NCBI GenBank assembly: GCA_006386115.1
Contig: VFIW01000084.1
Location: 101,490 to 165,489 of the forward strand
Reading direction: 5' to 3'
Source: Globisporangium splendens
Taxonomy: Eukaryota > Oomycota > Peronosporomycetes > Pythiales > Pythiaceae
Length of the DNA: 64,000 nt
Each line of letters starts with the position of its first letter. Positions within the stretch are counted from its first letter, which is position 1. This document shows, piece by piece, positions 9,833-18,855 of the stretch. The position numbers were made by a program, and so were the translations under genes. Below the pieces are notes generated by a model. It worked only from the letters and a program-made list of their open reading frames with translations. It ran no database searches and was not told the origin of the DNA.

Positions 9833-11489
9833 CTACTGCGGATTCTTATCCCAGTGCGGGAGCACGTCGGTCTCATCAGGGGGCTCAGACGCCGTCCATC
9901 GAGACACGAGCGCGTTGTGCCTCTCCCAAAGCGTCTTCACTCGCGGAGCGTACCTCGCGTGGAAGTTCTTCCCGCGGACGTGGTACTCCTCCAGCATCTG
10001 ACGAGCTTCCCTCAGCTCCGTCTCAAGCGCCGTCACCCTCTGCTTTAACAGCGAGGTCTCGTCCAGATATTGCTGGCGAAGGGCACGGACGTCTTGCTGT
10101 AGCGCCCCCCAAAGACGATGCGTTCGCGTGAACCATCTGAACCATCGCATCTGGTGCAACCACCGATGCTGAAGCGCGGTAGGGCGCCACCGGTCCCGCT
10201 GATTGATAAGCAGGGACAGCGCCACTACCGTGTCGAGCGCCTGCTGCGTGTGCAGCGGCGCAAGGGGAACACCCACTACCTTGTGAAGTGGCGTGGATAC
10301 GATTTGTCGCAGAGCTCATGGGAGCCTGCTGAGCGCCTCCTCGAGGACGTTCCCGACATGGTCGCCGCTTTTGAGCGTGCGTTGGTGGCGAGTGAGACTC
10401 GTCCAACTGTCGCTTGTTAATACCGAGACTCGCGCGAGTACGGTCATCACTCTTTGTTGCTTCGCGGTACTTTTGTACGCGCTGCACAGCGAATTGCATG
10501 CGCTGGCTACGTTGTGCCCCAGGATCGGTGGCCAATGTACGCGCAGCCCCAAAGCGTTTCACACCGGTTCTTGATGCCAAGAACGCGGTTTCATATCGAT
10601 CCTCGGTCTCACCTTCGTAAAGGATAACCGGGATCGGGTGCACGCGCAGTGCCCCATCACGTCCTCGCAGATCGGCTTCGCGCCATCGTGCGAACTCGGA
10701 GTCATACCTCTCGAGTGGAACCCGCGCCCGTGCAAGCAAATTTGCCGGGGTTTTCGCTGTCGGCCATTCCTTTGGCGGCGGCATTACGGGAAGCGAAAAA
10801 TGGACGGAACCTTTTGGTGGTGGTTCCAGTCCTGTCTCATTGTGAGTAATGATGACCTCCTCCTTCTCCCTTTCATTGACAGATTATGCGACGTCATTCT
10901 CTTCCTCCGTCCGATAAATCGAGACGTCTGCCGAGGGATTTCGCTCCAACTCGTGCAGTTCGAGGCTACCGCTCCCGTAACGCAGCTCCTCATACTCGAC
11001 CCACTCGTCGATGGAGTCGCGCCTCACGGTGATGCTTTCCTCTTCCTCCCCTTCCTCGGGTGAGTACTCTTGGTAGTCGACTGCCGTGTCGTCATCGGCG
11101 TCGCTTGCCCTGCTCATCGGCTTGATGGCAGGGAGATCGCCAAACTGCAGCTCACTGACACCGTCAGGAGCAGTCTTCAATTGAGCCGTCTCGTCATCGC
11201 TCATGCTCACGTCTTCCGTGGCAGACGTGACCGCAGCGGCAGCGCGTTGTTTTGCGCTTGCCGCCTCGCGCTTCTCAGCGCCGAGCTTCTGCAGTCTTTG
11301 AACGAGTCCTTCTGCAGGACCGCTCGCGCTTCGGGCGATCTTTTCGCGCACCGATTTGTTCGTCGCCATCACGTGTGCGTTCACACTTGTGATGTTGCGA
11401 TGCTTTTCGGAGAGATTTGCACGCGTGTTCGCAGTGCCTCTCCAGAAGAATTCTGACCACGACTTCGTGCGTCGTAGCGTGGCCACCAC
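9833..11489 (-). pseudogene. Antisense coiled-coil gene of family 2 element (one stop, one indel)
   Basis: Three open stretches on the minus strand read as one gene. The first, 11489-10884, is rich in Ala/Glu/Asp with an acidic cluster. A single TAA at 10886-10884 separates it from the second, 10784-10023, which is in the same frame. The coiled-coil third part (10276-9833, with VRALRQQYLDETSLL and similar heptads) is reached through a one-base indel in the C6 run at 10105-10110. The gene starts 45 bases inside the 3' LTR boundary and ends opposite the integrase tail, as in family 1, and with the same codon phase relative to the sense frame. There is no clear sequence match to the family 1 N-terminus by eye. 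Function unknown. Confidence 0.62.
10118..10420 (+). other. Chromodomain segment of family 2 integrase
   Basis: The region YRVERLL..THYLVKWRGYDLSQSSWEP..VPDMVAAFERAL has the aromatic cage positions and the KWRGY and SWEP motifs of a chromodomain. Such domains are thought to steer integration to particular chromatin. It forms the C-terminus of pol, separated from it by the 10105-10110 frameshift. Confidence 0.85.
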
Positions 11490-11534
11490 TCTTTCGAAAC
11501 CACTCCCGTGTTTCGCACTTTAGGTGGGGGGTGG

Positions 11535-12081
11535 TGTAACGGGGTCACACGCTAAGCTGCACCGCAGCAACTTAGCTCAATCTGTTGGCATTGGACTAAG
11601 TCCGCATGCAACTAAAGTTTCCGTACTTAGCTACGAGAAACACCAAAGCAGCCGATCCATTAGGTTCGCCGCACTTACTCGAACCACAAAGGTAGCCAAG
11701 CCACTCTGATTAGAGGTCGGTCACAGACACGACTCTCATAGGCTAAAACTATATGCTTTTAGACCAATTGAATAGCACGGCAATTCAGAGCCATTCACTT
11801 ATGTCCACATTGAAATAAGCGGAAGTTCACTATGCTAGATAGTGAACTAAAGATAACTCAGGGTGTCCTGCAAAGGGCAACCCCAACAAATAAACAGTTC
11901 CGTTTTTACCTCTGACTAAGTCTTTAGTTATTGACGGTTACTCGATAGAGACCTATAGGTAACCGATCGTTGCACTGCAGGAAGCAGGCAACAGCTCTTG
12001 GAACAGAGTCCTTGAGAGAAGTCGTGCACACGCTTCCTCACACACGTACCGTGCTGCGTAACTCGGAAGTGTCCGGTTACA
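11535..12081 (+). repeat. 3' LTR of family 2 element
   Basis: This 547-base LTR matches the 5' LTR, with TGTAAC..GTTACA ends. A G-rich tract (GGTGGGGGGTGG) just before it is the probable polypurine tract. The bases to its right are part of a reversed family 1 LTR. Confidence 0.9.
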
Positions 12082-12190
12082 AATCCCTTTGTTAATTGTC
12101 TCTCCACAATGCACACTGAAGGTGGTGTGTGGCACACTAGATCTGTGGACAGATCCACCTTCATGTAATGGCTAGGTATAGCCCATTGCA
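12082..12190 (-). repeat. Reversed family 1 LTR fragment
   Basis: This is the reverse complement of the first about 109 bases of a family 1 LTR. The LTR 5' terminus (TGCAATGGGC) lies at 12190, reading left. Its left side is interrupted by the 3' LTR of the family 2 element. Its right side meets integrase-tail sequence at 12191 with no intervening base. Confidence 0.78.
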
Positions 12191-12761
12191 CGATCATCAT
12201 ACTCACCACGAAGTACCTCAAAAGCCGAACCTGCCTCCTCCACAGAGCGCAAAAGGCGACCGTGAGCCAACTCACGAGACTTCTCGTTCTTCCGGAGTCA
12301 AACAAGTTTGTCTTGAACCTGTTGGAACCGTTCCTCAAAACGGGACTCCAAAGCCGAACACAGGGCACAACCTTCTGTCAGATCGTCGATCTTCGACTCG
12401 TGATCGGCGACAAGGTTCTCGAGACTCTCGCAGCGTTCCTCAAGCGTCGAACAACGCTGCTGCAAAGCCTCGATTTGCCCGCGATGAGCACTCTTCCACT
12501 TCCAGAGTCGCTCAATCGTTTTCTCGTTCAGCCCCACCCCCGTTATTAGACTCTCAGGGAGAGCATCGCTGGGTGGTTGAGTCGATTGTTGGTCATGAAG
12601 ATCGACCGACTCATCGTCGAGGAAAGAAGCAGTTGAACCATCAACGCTTCTACAGAGTTCGGTGGCGTGGATATCCACCGAACTCGGACACGCGGGAGCC
12701 TCGTCAGATATTGGAGTCTGATATTCCCGACGTGGTCCGCAGCTATGAGAACTGCTTGTAG
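12191..12761 (+). pseudogene. Integrase tail and chromodomain, family 1 copy D (fragment)
   Basis: This corresponds to the Ser/Arg/Pro-rich tail and chromodomain of copy B and is nearly identical to it to the stop codon, including the Arg that replaces the chromodomain Trp. It starts abruptly at the reversed LTR. The stop is followed after 15 bases by a family 2 LTR at the same site as in copy B, so B and D share ancestry by segmental duplication or recombination. Confidence 0.85.
12298..12678 (-). CDS. Antisense coiled-coil ORF, family 1 copy D (fragment)
   Basis: These 126 codons are homologous to the copy B antisense coiled coil (TIERLWKWKSAHR, RCESLE and so on). They are cut at the C-terminal side relative to B and separated from their N-terminal half by the solo LTR at 12777-13325. 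Confidence 0.5.
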   Translation of the reverse strand: MDIHATELCRSVDGSTASFLDDESVDLHDQQSTQPPSDALPESLITGVGLNEKTIERLWKWKSAHRGQIEALQQRCSTLEERCESLENLVADHESKIDDLTEGCALCSALESRFEERFQQVQDKLV

Positions 12762-12776
12762 CGTCGCCAGGGACGA

Positions 12777-13325
12777 TGTAACGGGGTCACACGCTAAGTT
12801 GCACCGCAGCAACTCAGCTCAATCTGTTGGCATTGGACTAAGCCCGCATGCAACTAAAGTTTCCGTACTTGGCTACGAGAAACACCAAAGCAGCCGATCC
12901 ATTAGGTTCGCCGCACTTACTCGAACCACAAAGGTAGCCAAGCTACTCTGATTAGAGGTCGGTCACAGACACGACTCTCATAGGCTAAAACTACATGCTT
13001 TTAGACCAATTGAATAACACGGCAATTCAGAGCCATTCACTTATGTCCACATTGAAATAAGCGGAAGTTCACTATGCTAGATAGTGAACTAAAGATAACT
13101 CAGGGTGTCCTGCAGAGGGCAACCCCCAACAAATAAACAGTTCCATTTTTTACCTCTGGCTAAGCCTTTAGTTATTGACGGTTACTCTATAGAGATCTAT
13201 AGGTAACCGATCGTTGCACTGCAGGAAGCAGGCAACAGCTCTTGGAACAGAGTCCTTGATAGAAGTCGTGCACACGCTTCCTCACACACGTACCGTGCTG
13301 CGTCACTCGGAAGTGTCCGGTTACA
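12777..13325 (+). repeat. Solo LTR of family 2
   Basis: A single 549-base family 2 LTR with intact TGTAAC/GTTACA ends sits inside family 1 copy D and splits its antisense gene. Flanks are GACGA on the left and GGTGA on the right, three of five bases matching. A target-site duplication that has since mutated is possible but not proven. The left flank is identical to that of the full element at 5246. Confidence 0.85.
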
Positions 13326-13660
13326 GGTGACACTACGACGACCAGAGCTAGGGTTCGCTCTATCGTCAGCAGGAGTTCTTCTTTGGGCACGAGCGTTGCC
13401 ACGACGAAGAAGATGCTCCATCTTGTTCTCGTTCTCAAGACGAACAAATGTTCGCCATGAGTCTCTCTGGGCTGCGATGTGTTGGTTCGGATCATCGCGA
13501 TCGTTGATCCGACGCCAACTGAAGAACCGTTCCTTGTAGAACTCGAAATCCCCCTTCTTCTTCGGAATGGAGGAAATGTCGAAGAGTTCTGGAGCTGTCT
13601 GCTGTCGCTTGGCAACGAGCGTTCTTCACCTTGGTTCACTTGGTCACTTGGTCGCTTCAA
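13326..13660 (-). pseudogene. N-terminal half of family 1 antisense gene, copy D
   Basis: Read on the minus strand this encodes the same conserved block as copy A (FDISSIPKKK, FFSWRR, SWRTFVRLENEN), then continues towards the solo LTR. The start codon equivalent at about 13660 is lost: one inserted T turns the ATG into ATTG. An early frame change is also present. It supports the view that the N-terminal block is real protein sequence. Confidence 0.6.
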
Positions 13661-13738
13661 TGGCCGATTGGAAAGTGAACTGCTCCGAAAGGTCTGCAAA
13701 AGTACGCAAGGTACTTGTGGCTTTTAAGGAGGGGATGA

Positions 13739-14370
13739 TGTAATGGGCTATACCTAGCCATTGCTGAAGTGGATCTGTCCACAGATCTAGTGTGCCACAC
13801 ACCACCTTCAGTGTGCATTGTGGACACAAATAACAAAGGGATTACGGTACGACAGTCCCCACATGCACATATGACCTCATCCCATGACGTCACGAGTCGA
13901 GCGTTCTCTGAACTGATCAGTGCACAATGGTGTTCACACGTGCTGACCAGTACAGAGTGGTGACATCCATGCACTGATCAAGTACTGAGTGATGGTTCCT
14001 ACTTGGGAAACTGCACTGGTGACGAGACTGACGTGTCTCTGCCACCTAAAGTGAGTGGCGCGAGCCATTCACTTTGCAGGGAATTTTCCACAGGACTTCA
14101 AGTTCAAGTTTCCAGGAGATTCCCTAGGTTCGACCTCAGTGTACCCAAGGTTTTATATATCAGATTCATAGGTTTTATTTCTGCATGTTTAGGTTTTAGT
14201 TGTAAAACCTGTAGGATCCCTAGTGGTGTTTTATATGTAGTGACAGGAACCATAACATTTCAATTCAGTTGCAATTTTACCATCAAGTACTCAAGTCGTC
14301 TTCTTCTCCCTCCAAGTCGGTAGAATTACTTCCTCTGGCACAAGCGTGTGTGCCGTGTTTTGGGGACTGT
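13739..14370 (+). repeat. Family 1 LTR, copy D
   Basis: It begins TGTAATGGGC after a polypurine tract (AAGGAGGGGATGA, 13726-13738). Its first about 500 bases are the inverted counterpart of 2961-3457. The 3' boundary is uncertain: similarity to LTR A fades near 14350-14370, and the ORF at 14269 starts within it. Confidence 0.75.
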
Positions 14371-14958
14371 TGTGAACAGTGCCCCATTGATCATTTTATC
14401 CAGCATGTTAAGCGCCAAGATGCACGCATGGACGCGTTGGAAGCAAAACTAAATGGGGCACATTCACCAAGTAAAGAGAAGCGTCAGCAAGAAGATCCCG
14501 TTGCAAGCGAACCAAAAAAACGAAAGACACACCAAGCAGTAACTCACCTGAAGACTACTTGGTTCTCGTGGTACGCACATGAGCCACGGATGTGGAGTGC
14601 GCAGGGCGATAAGCAGAAGAAGTCGGATGCGAAGTTGCTGGTTGCATTCATGAAGCTTTTCCTTGAAGATGGTTTTGCTCTCGACAGTCAGGCGCCGAAT
14701 TACCGAGATCTGGTGCTGGAGCTGGGATCGAAAGCAGAAAGCAGCGTGCTAGAATTTCTCCGTGCAAGGGGAATATCGTCGAAGGGGAGCAATGCCGTGC
14801 TCAAGCACCTACGCGTTCTCCATCGCTCTGGCGCTCTCAACGATAAAATTGCACACCACCGCAAACTCCTCGCTGCACGCAAGATTTTGGATCCTGCCCC
14901 TGGCTTCACGCAAGACGTTCTTGAATTAGTTGTGTTCAGTCAGCAGTCAGACTCGTAA
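14269..14958 (+). CDS. Unrecognised 229-residue ORF downstream of LTR
   Basis: I do not recognise this protein. The first 50 codons overlap the LTR end, so the true start may be the ATG at 14428 (MDALEAKL). After a short coiled-coil-like stretch (HVKRQDARMDALEAKL) and a basic, nuclear-signal-like patch (EPKKRK) comes a folded-looking segment with WFSWYAHEPRMW and several Leu-rich helices. It has no signal peptide or membrane segment. Its position beside an LTR and upstream of a chromodomain ORF suggests it belongs to a mobile element or was captured by one. Confidence 0.5.
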   Translation: MQFYHQVLKSSSSPSKSVELLPLAQACVPCFGDCCEQCPIDHFIQHVKRQDARMDALEAKLNGAHSPSKEKRQQEDPVASEPKKRKTHQAVTHLKTTWFSWYAHEPRMWSAQGDKQKKSDAKLLVAFMKLFLEDGFALDSQAPNYRDLVLELGSKAESSVLEFLRARGISSKGSNAVLKHLRVLHRSGALNDKIAHHRKLLAARKILDPAPGFTQDVLELVVFSQQSDS

Positions 14959-15055
14959 TACCCACCATTTGACCACGCTCTCACACGAGCAACACATGTA
15001 TGCAGCACTTACATTTTAACTCCATTGAATACACGTTTCCTTTCATTTGCTGGTT

Positions 15056-15122
15056 TCCAACAGAGGGTATCGATCCCTCAGCATTCGCGTGAACCAATGC
15101 CTTGCACCTCACAAGTGCTGGC
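15056..15122 (-). ncRNA. tRNA-like cloverleaf 1 (degenerate)
   Basis: On the minus strand the sequence folds like a tRNA. Acceptor GCCAGCA pairs with TGTTGGA (6 of 7). The D-arm has stem CTTG/CAAG. The anticodon-like arm has stem GCATT/AATGC with a 10-base loop. The T-arm is GAGGG-ATCGATA-CCCTC. There is no variable loop, the total is 67 bases, and the anticodon loop is too large, so it is not a standard tRNA. A tRNA-derived SINE head or structural element is possible. Confidence 0.4.
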
Positions 15123-15211
15123 TCAGGCGTGTTGCATTGTGCGCGCCGCTCATCGTGCTCATTTTGATTTTCGCCACCTCCTGCAACGTCATCAGCAACA
15201 ACAACAACAAG

Positions 15212-15730
15212 ATGAAGCCCCCTACGAAGAACAACATCAGCTCCAGGGCTGAGTTCAAGGGACTCTGCGTGATGTACGCGAATTCGGCCGGTGTCCGCAT
15301 TCGCGATCAAGCGCTACGCCACCTCCGGACTACTCTCAACGCGGCATCAAGCCACTCAAACGACCTGCATGAGGCCCTGTACGTCATCTTCCTCTCCCTC
15401 GCCAAACGCGGCACACGCATGATCGAGCTTGAGCATCTACGCGAGTGGATTGCTCCACCGGCGGACGCCACGGACGCGAACGACGATGCTGAGTGGACAG
15501 CTGAAGGAAGTCTGGCAGGAGAACAGCTTCACAGCGTTCGAAAAGTCTTGGATTGCGTGAAGGAGGGGAAGAAGACGTACTACCTGGTTGACTGGGCGCC
15601 GACGTACGAGCCGCGCGAGAACCTACCGCAATCGCTGATTATCCAATTCAATAAGGAGCGCCGTGCTCTGGTTCGTCGAACCTACATTGAATACGAAGCA
15701 AGCGAGGACAATAGCGAAAACCCACAATAA
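15212..15730 (+). CDS. Small chromodomain-like protein
   Basis: 172 codons from the ATG at 15212. The frame is open further up, but the upstream part overlaps the tRNA-like sequence and reads as non-coding. The N-terminal part (FKGLCVMYANSAGVRIRD, then HLREWI) is unrecognised. The C-terminal part (HSVRKVLDCVKEGKKTYYLV, then DWAPTYEPRENLP and FNKERR) resembles a chromodomain with the order aromatic, YYLVDW, and EP near the end of the domain. It may be a domesticated or remnant retrotransposon tail. tRNA-like sequences lie on both sides (15056 and 15988). Confidence 0.55.
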   Translation: MKPPTKNNISSRAEFKGLCVMYANSAGVRIRDQALRHLRTTLNAASSHSNDLHEALYVIFLSLAKRGTRMIELEHLREWIAPPADATDANDDAEWTAEGSLAGEQLHSVRKVLDCVKEGKKTYYLVDWAPTYEPRENLPQSLIIQFNKERRALVRRTYIEYEASEDNSENPQ

Positions 15731-15987
15731 CTCAAATAACACGGTTTGATTTGCTCACACACTTCGTTGGATTGATTGAGGTTTATATAAGCACAAGTTT
15801 ATACAACAATGTTAACAGCAATATGTCGTACACAAAGTTTAACGTCCGAAGGTACAACAATGTTAACGCGACAACATGCACACAAAGTTTAATGTAAACT
15901 CGAGACAAAATGCGCCAAAATACATTCCATAAGCACACACATTCATGAGCAATCAAATGCACACGCAATCACATGCATGCACACTAT

Positions 15988-16051
15988 GCCGGCAGAGGGT
16001 ATCGATCCCTCAACACAGGATAACCCGTGTCCTGAACCTCCAGGTACCGGC
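15988..16051 (-). ncRNA. tRNA-like cloverleaf 2 (degenerate)
   Basis: On the minus strand the acceptor GCCGGTA pairs with TGCCGGC over all seven positions (one T-G). The D-arm has stem CCTG/CAGG. The middle arm is ACAC/GTGT or longer. The T-arm GAGGG-ATCGATA-CCCTC is identical to that of cloverleaf 1. It is 64 bases long with no variable loop. The stems differ from cloverleaf 1 yet still pair, which argues for a kept structure. Not a conventional tRNA. Confidence 0.4.
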
Positions 16052-16730
16052 TCGGAGGGAGGGAGGGGCGGTGTCGACCTGCGTGGTAGAAGAAATAAAT
16101 CGCGAATGTCGAGCTAAGTGGAGCTGGCGCAATACACAAACGCTTCTTGTCCACGTCTTAAAATAAAGCGGGCTTATCCATTTGAAGCGCGCTATATTTA
16201 TCTTAAGCTGGCTTAAACACATAGAAGCGCGCTTGTTAACGAGTGGAAATGGAAACCACAATTTCTAACTCTATTAGTGGCCTCTTCACACCGTTTGTTG
16301 GCCACATTTGCCAATTTCCTCTGTAGAGAGCACATCTCTCCTGTATACTTTTGTCCTTTTTTGAGTGGAAAACGTTTTTCTCGTTTTTCTCAGCCTACAG
16401 GCCGTTTTGAGCCTTCTAAGAGTGCCTGTTAAACATGGGTCAAATGGTCCTCTCACTCGTTTTATTTTCAAGCACCCAATCATATCCCCTTACCCTACCC
16501 TAACTCAGTGCTGCCTTTCATAACCTACATTATATTGCACTTAATAATGGCCCCTGCTGACTATTGTTGTCGGAGAAGGGGCGTCGGATCTATCGGACGG
16601 TCGGAGATATTATGGTATGGTTCTCAAGTGGCAATTCGTGACAAATGATGGGCTGATCTGTATTTGACCAACAAACAGAGACGTAACTGTGAGATGGAAC
16701 CATACACGACACGCACTTCCTTTGTGAAGC
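16052..16730. other. Intergenic, no gene seen
   Basis: I see no coding frame. The stretch contains a few CCCTA-like repeats near 16490 that are too short to call telomeric, and short TCGGA repeats near 16575-16605. Confidence 0.5.
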
Positions 16731-18410
16731 GAGAGAGAGAGGAGGAAATTCTATTGAACTTATTATCTACATACAGTTGAAGAATTCCCGAGTCCCATTA
16801 ACATTGCCGAGAGTGAGGTGTTTCTAAGCTTTGACGGTGAGGTACCGATATCATTGTCGAGTAGAGCTGCGACTTGGGACATAACAACTTGATCATTTCC
16901 CTGCGATTCAACGGTGAGTATCTTCGCACTCTTGGAGTTCATTGCCATGTTGGCGAGAAGATCGGCCATTTTGTTTTGTTCTCGTTTTGTGTGATTCCAG
17001 GAGGTCCACGCAAAGTTGGCGATGATTTGATTTACTCGAACTGCAAGTGGCTGCAACTTGGTCTGGCGTATTGAGGAGAACCCGTTCTGGGATGCGATAA
17101 TCATTTGGTTGTCTCCGAAGACTTCCAACTTGGCTTCATAGGGCTGTAGGTAGTGTGCATTGTATGCCAGGCCATCTTTCAGTGCGCTGTATTCGCACCA
17201 ATTGTTCGTGACTTCCGGTTCCATGTACGCATGCTTTGAGTTCCCAACGATTGCTGCGTTCATTCAGGAAGACGAGTGCCCATCCACTGCCTCCTGGATC
17301 TGGGTTGCCGCGTGCACCTCCATCGAAATACAAACGCGCCGTCGCCCATTCTTCCAGTTGGCGCGACAAGTCTTGTCTCTCCGGTACGCTGAGCAGTTGG
17401 CTCAGGCAATTTGCATTGATCTTTTCTCCTTTGAGTGTTCTCATCCGATGAGCCACAGCCCGCACCTGCATCACACACGCTGTCCACACACGCTGGGTAC
17501 TTTCTTCGATAGTGAGGTTTTGCTGTTCATGCACTATTTCCACTCTCGCTCTCCATAGCAATACTGGGATGCTTGGTGTGACGATAAACCACAGTTTCTG
17601 TAGTGCTGTCGAGTGTTCCGGAGAAATGAACTCGAAATGCTTTTCCAATTCCCGGAGCAAAGACCGTTGACCTGGCGGGGCTGTGCGGCTAGCAACATGC
17701 GGTAGGAAGAGGTTGAGTGCTTGCTCCGTCAATGCTCGGTCCATCCATCGCCTGAGGAAGGCTGTCCACGCGGTTTGTGCTCGCTTGCAACTCCAGACTA
17801 TGTGTGAGATCGTTTCTTTTGTCTCCCCACATCCGGTGTTACTTGGGCACGCCGAAGACTCGATCCTTCCCGGATGGAACAGGCTGAGCTGCATCGTAGA
17901 GATCCGGTATGTCGTCCACATCTGATACGGCATAAGACATCCTTGTTGTTTCCACAGATCTGCTGGTAGCCGAAACTGCACATGACTGTACCACTGATCA
18001 GTTTTCGCGACTTCGTTGAGTTTGTCTGTGAGTCCTCCGAGACCTTGATACAACTTGGTGTGCAGACTCCGTGTTCGTGCTCGGTCAATTGTCTTCTGGA
18101 TGCTGTTTGGGGGCGTACGCTCATGCACCAGCCAAGACTTCCTTCATGAAGAGACATTCTGTAGTAGGATGTAGAAACTGACACAGTTGGGGAAGCTGGC
18201 GCTTCCTGGTAAACCTTCTTGGATTGAGCTTCTTGCTGCAGATTGTCTACTGAGTGCTTGCTGAGTTTCCTCCAGCAAGCCACTCCTACTTCTAAGGGTA
18301 TCTTCCTTCGTCCTAAATGTTCACCGTTCTTAGCCAGCTCAGCTCCACACGACGTGGAGCACGATGAGTGGCCAGTGCATGGAATCTTATCCACGTCCTC
18401 GGCCCACTAA
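16731..18410 (-). mobile_element. 5'-truncated LINE: zinc finger and RNase H end of ORF2
   Basis: On the minus strand the sequence encodes the C-terminal part of a non-LTR retrotransposon polyprotein. A zinc-binding zf-RVT type segment with CGETKETISHIVWSC is followed by an RNase H domain (LYFDGGARGNPDPGGSGW, then EYSALKDGL, VFGDNQ, and a final WNHTKREQNKMADLLANM). The reading frame changes twice, near 18125 and near 17250, so it is a pseudogene. The 3' end runs into a short CT-rich tail at 16731-16745. The reverse transcriptase core is absent, which is usual 5' truncation. Confidence 0.82.
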
Positions 18411-18483
18411 ACATTCCTCACTGAACACTCCGCTACAGAAGAACCTCTCTACTTGCATCTGGCATCTTTGCCTTTGGGTGTAG

Positions 18484-18855
18484 GTCTTCGGAGACAGCCA
18501 AATGATTATCGCATCCCAGAACGGGTTCTCCTCAATACGCCAGACCAAGTTGCAGCCACTTGCAGTTCGAGTAAATCAAATCATCGGCAACTTTGCGTGG
18601 ACCTCCTGGAATCACACAAAACGAGAACAAAACAAGATGGCCGATCTTCTCGCCAACATGGCAATGAACTCCAAGAATGCGAAGATACTCACCGACGAAT
18701 CGCGGGGAAATGATCAAGTTGTTATGTCCCAAGTCGCAGCTCTACTCGGCAATGATATCGGTGCCACACCGTCAAAACTAAGAAACACCTCACTCTCGGG
18801 AATTCTTCAACTGTATGTAGATAATAAGTTAAATAGAATTTCCTTCTCTCTCTCT
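18484..18855 (+). mobile_element. Second LINE 3' fragment, inverted to the first
   Basis: This contains the last part of the RNase H domain (SQNGFSSIRQTKLQPL, WTSWNHTKREQNKMADLL) and the same 3' end, including the terminal CT run at 18845-18855. It is over 90% alike by eye to 16731-17110 but in the opposite orientation. The two fragments lie head to head about 75 bases apart. Confidence 0.82.

Larger units (their letters stand above)
7057..10420 (+). pseudogene. pol: pol of family 2 element: protease, RT, RNase H, integrase remnant, chromodomain
   Basis: Domains in order from the ATG at 7057: retropepsin-like protease (VDCGAS, then LILGMPWL); a repeat-rich linker; reverse transcriptase with the YFDD active site at residues 628-631; and RNase H (CDASDFAIG, YTDHASLR). 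A one-base indel in the C run near 9635-9640 shifts the frame for the end of RNase H. At about 9795 the sequence then jumps to the integrase C-terminal region (HPVFYVGLLKRY), so the zinc-binding domain and DDE core are deleted. The tail frame ends at 10131 because of another indel in a C6 run at 10105-10110. The chromodomain continues in the next frame to 10420. Clearly dead as an integrase. Confidence 0.9.
5246..12081 (+). mobile_element. Ty3/gypsy family 2 element, nearly full length, internally deleted
   Basis: The element has 548- and 547-base LTRs with TGTAAC/GTTACA ends, a primer-binding site, gag, pol (protease, reverse transcriptase, RNase H, integrase tail, chromodomain), an antisense gene and a G-rich tract before the 3' LTR. 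The integrase catalytic core is deleted and several frameshifts are present, so it is non-autonomous. The five bases left of it (GACGA) and right of it (AATCC) do not match. The flanks are therefore not an original target site, and recombination through LTRs is likely. Confidence 0.9.

Noticed and set aside
15056..16051. The two cloverleafs as genuine tRNA genes
   Set aside because: Both are shorter than any standard cytosolic tRNA, lack a variable loop and linker bases, and have an oversized middle loop, so no anticodon can be assigned.
16485..16505. Telomere-like CCCTA repeats
   Set aside because: Only two imperfect units; too short to support an interstitial telomere.
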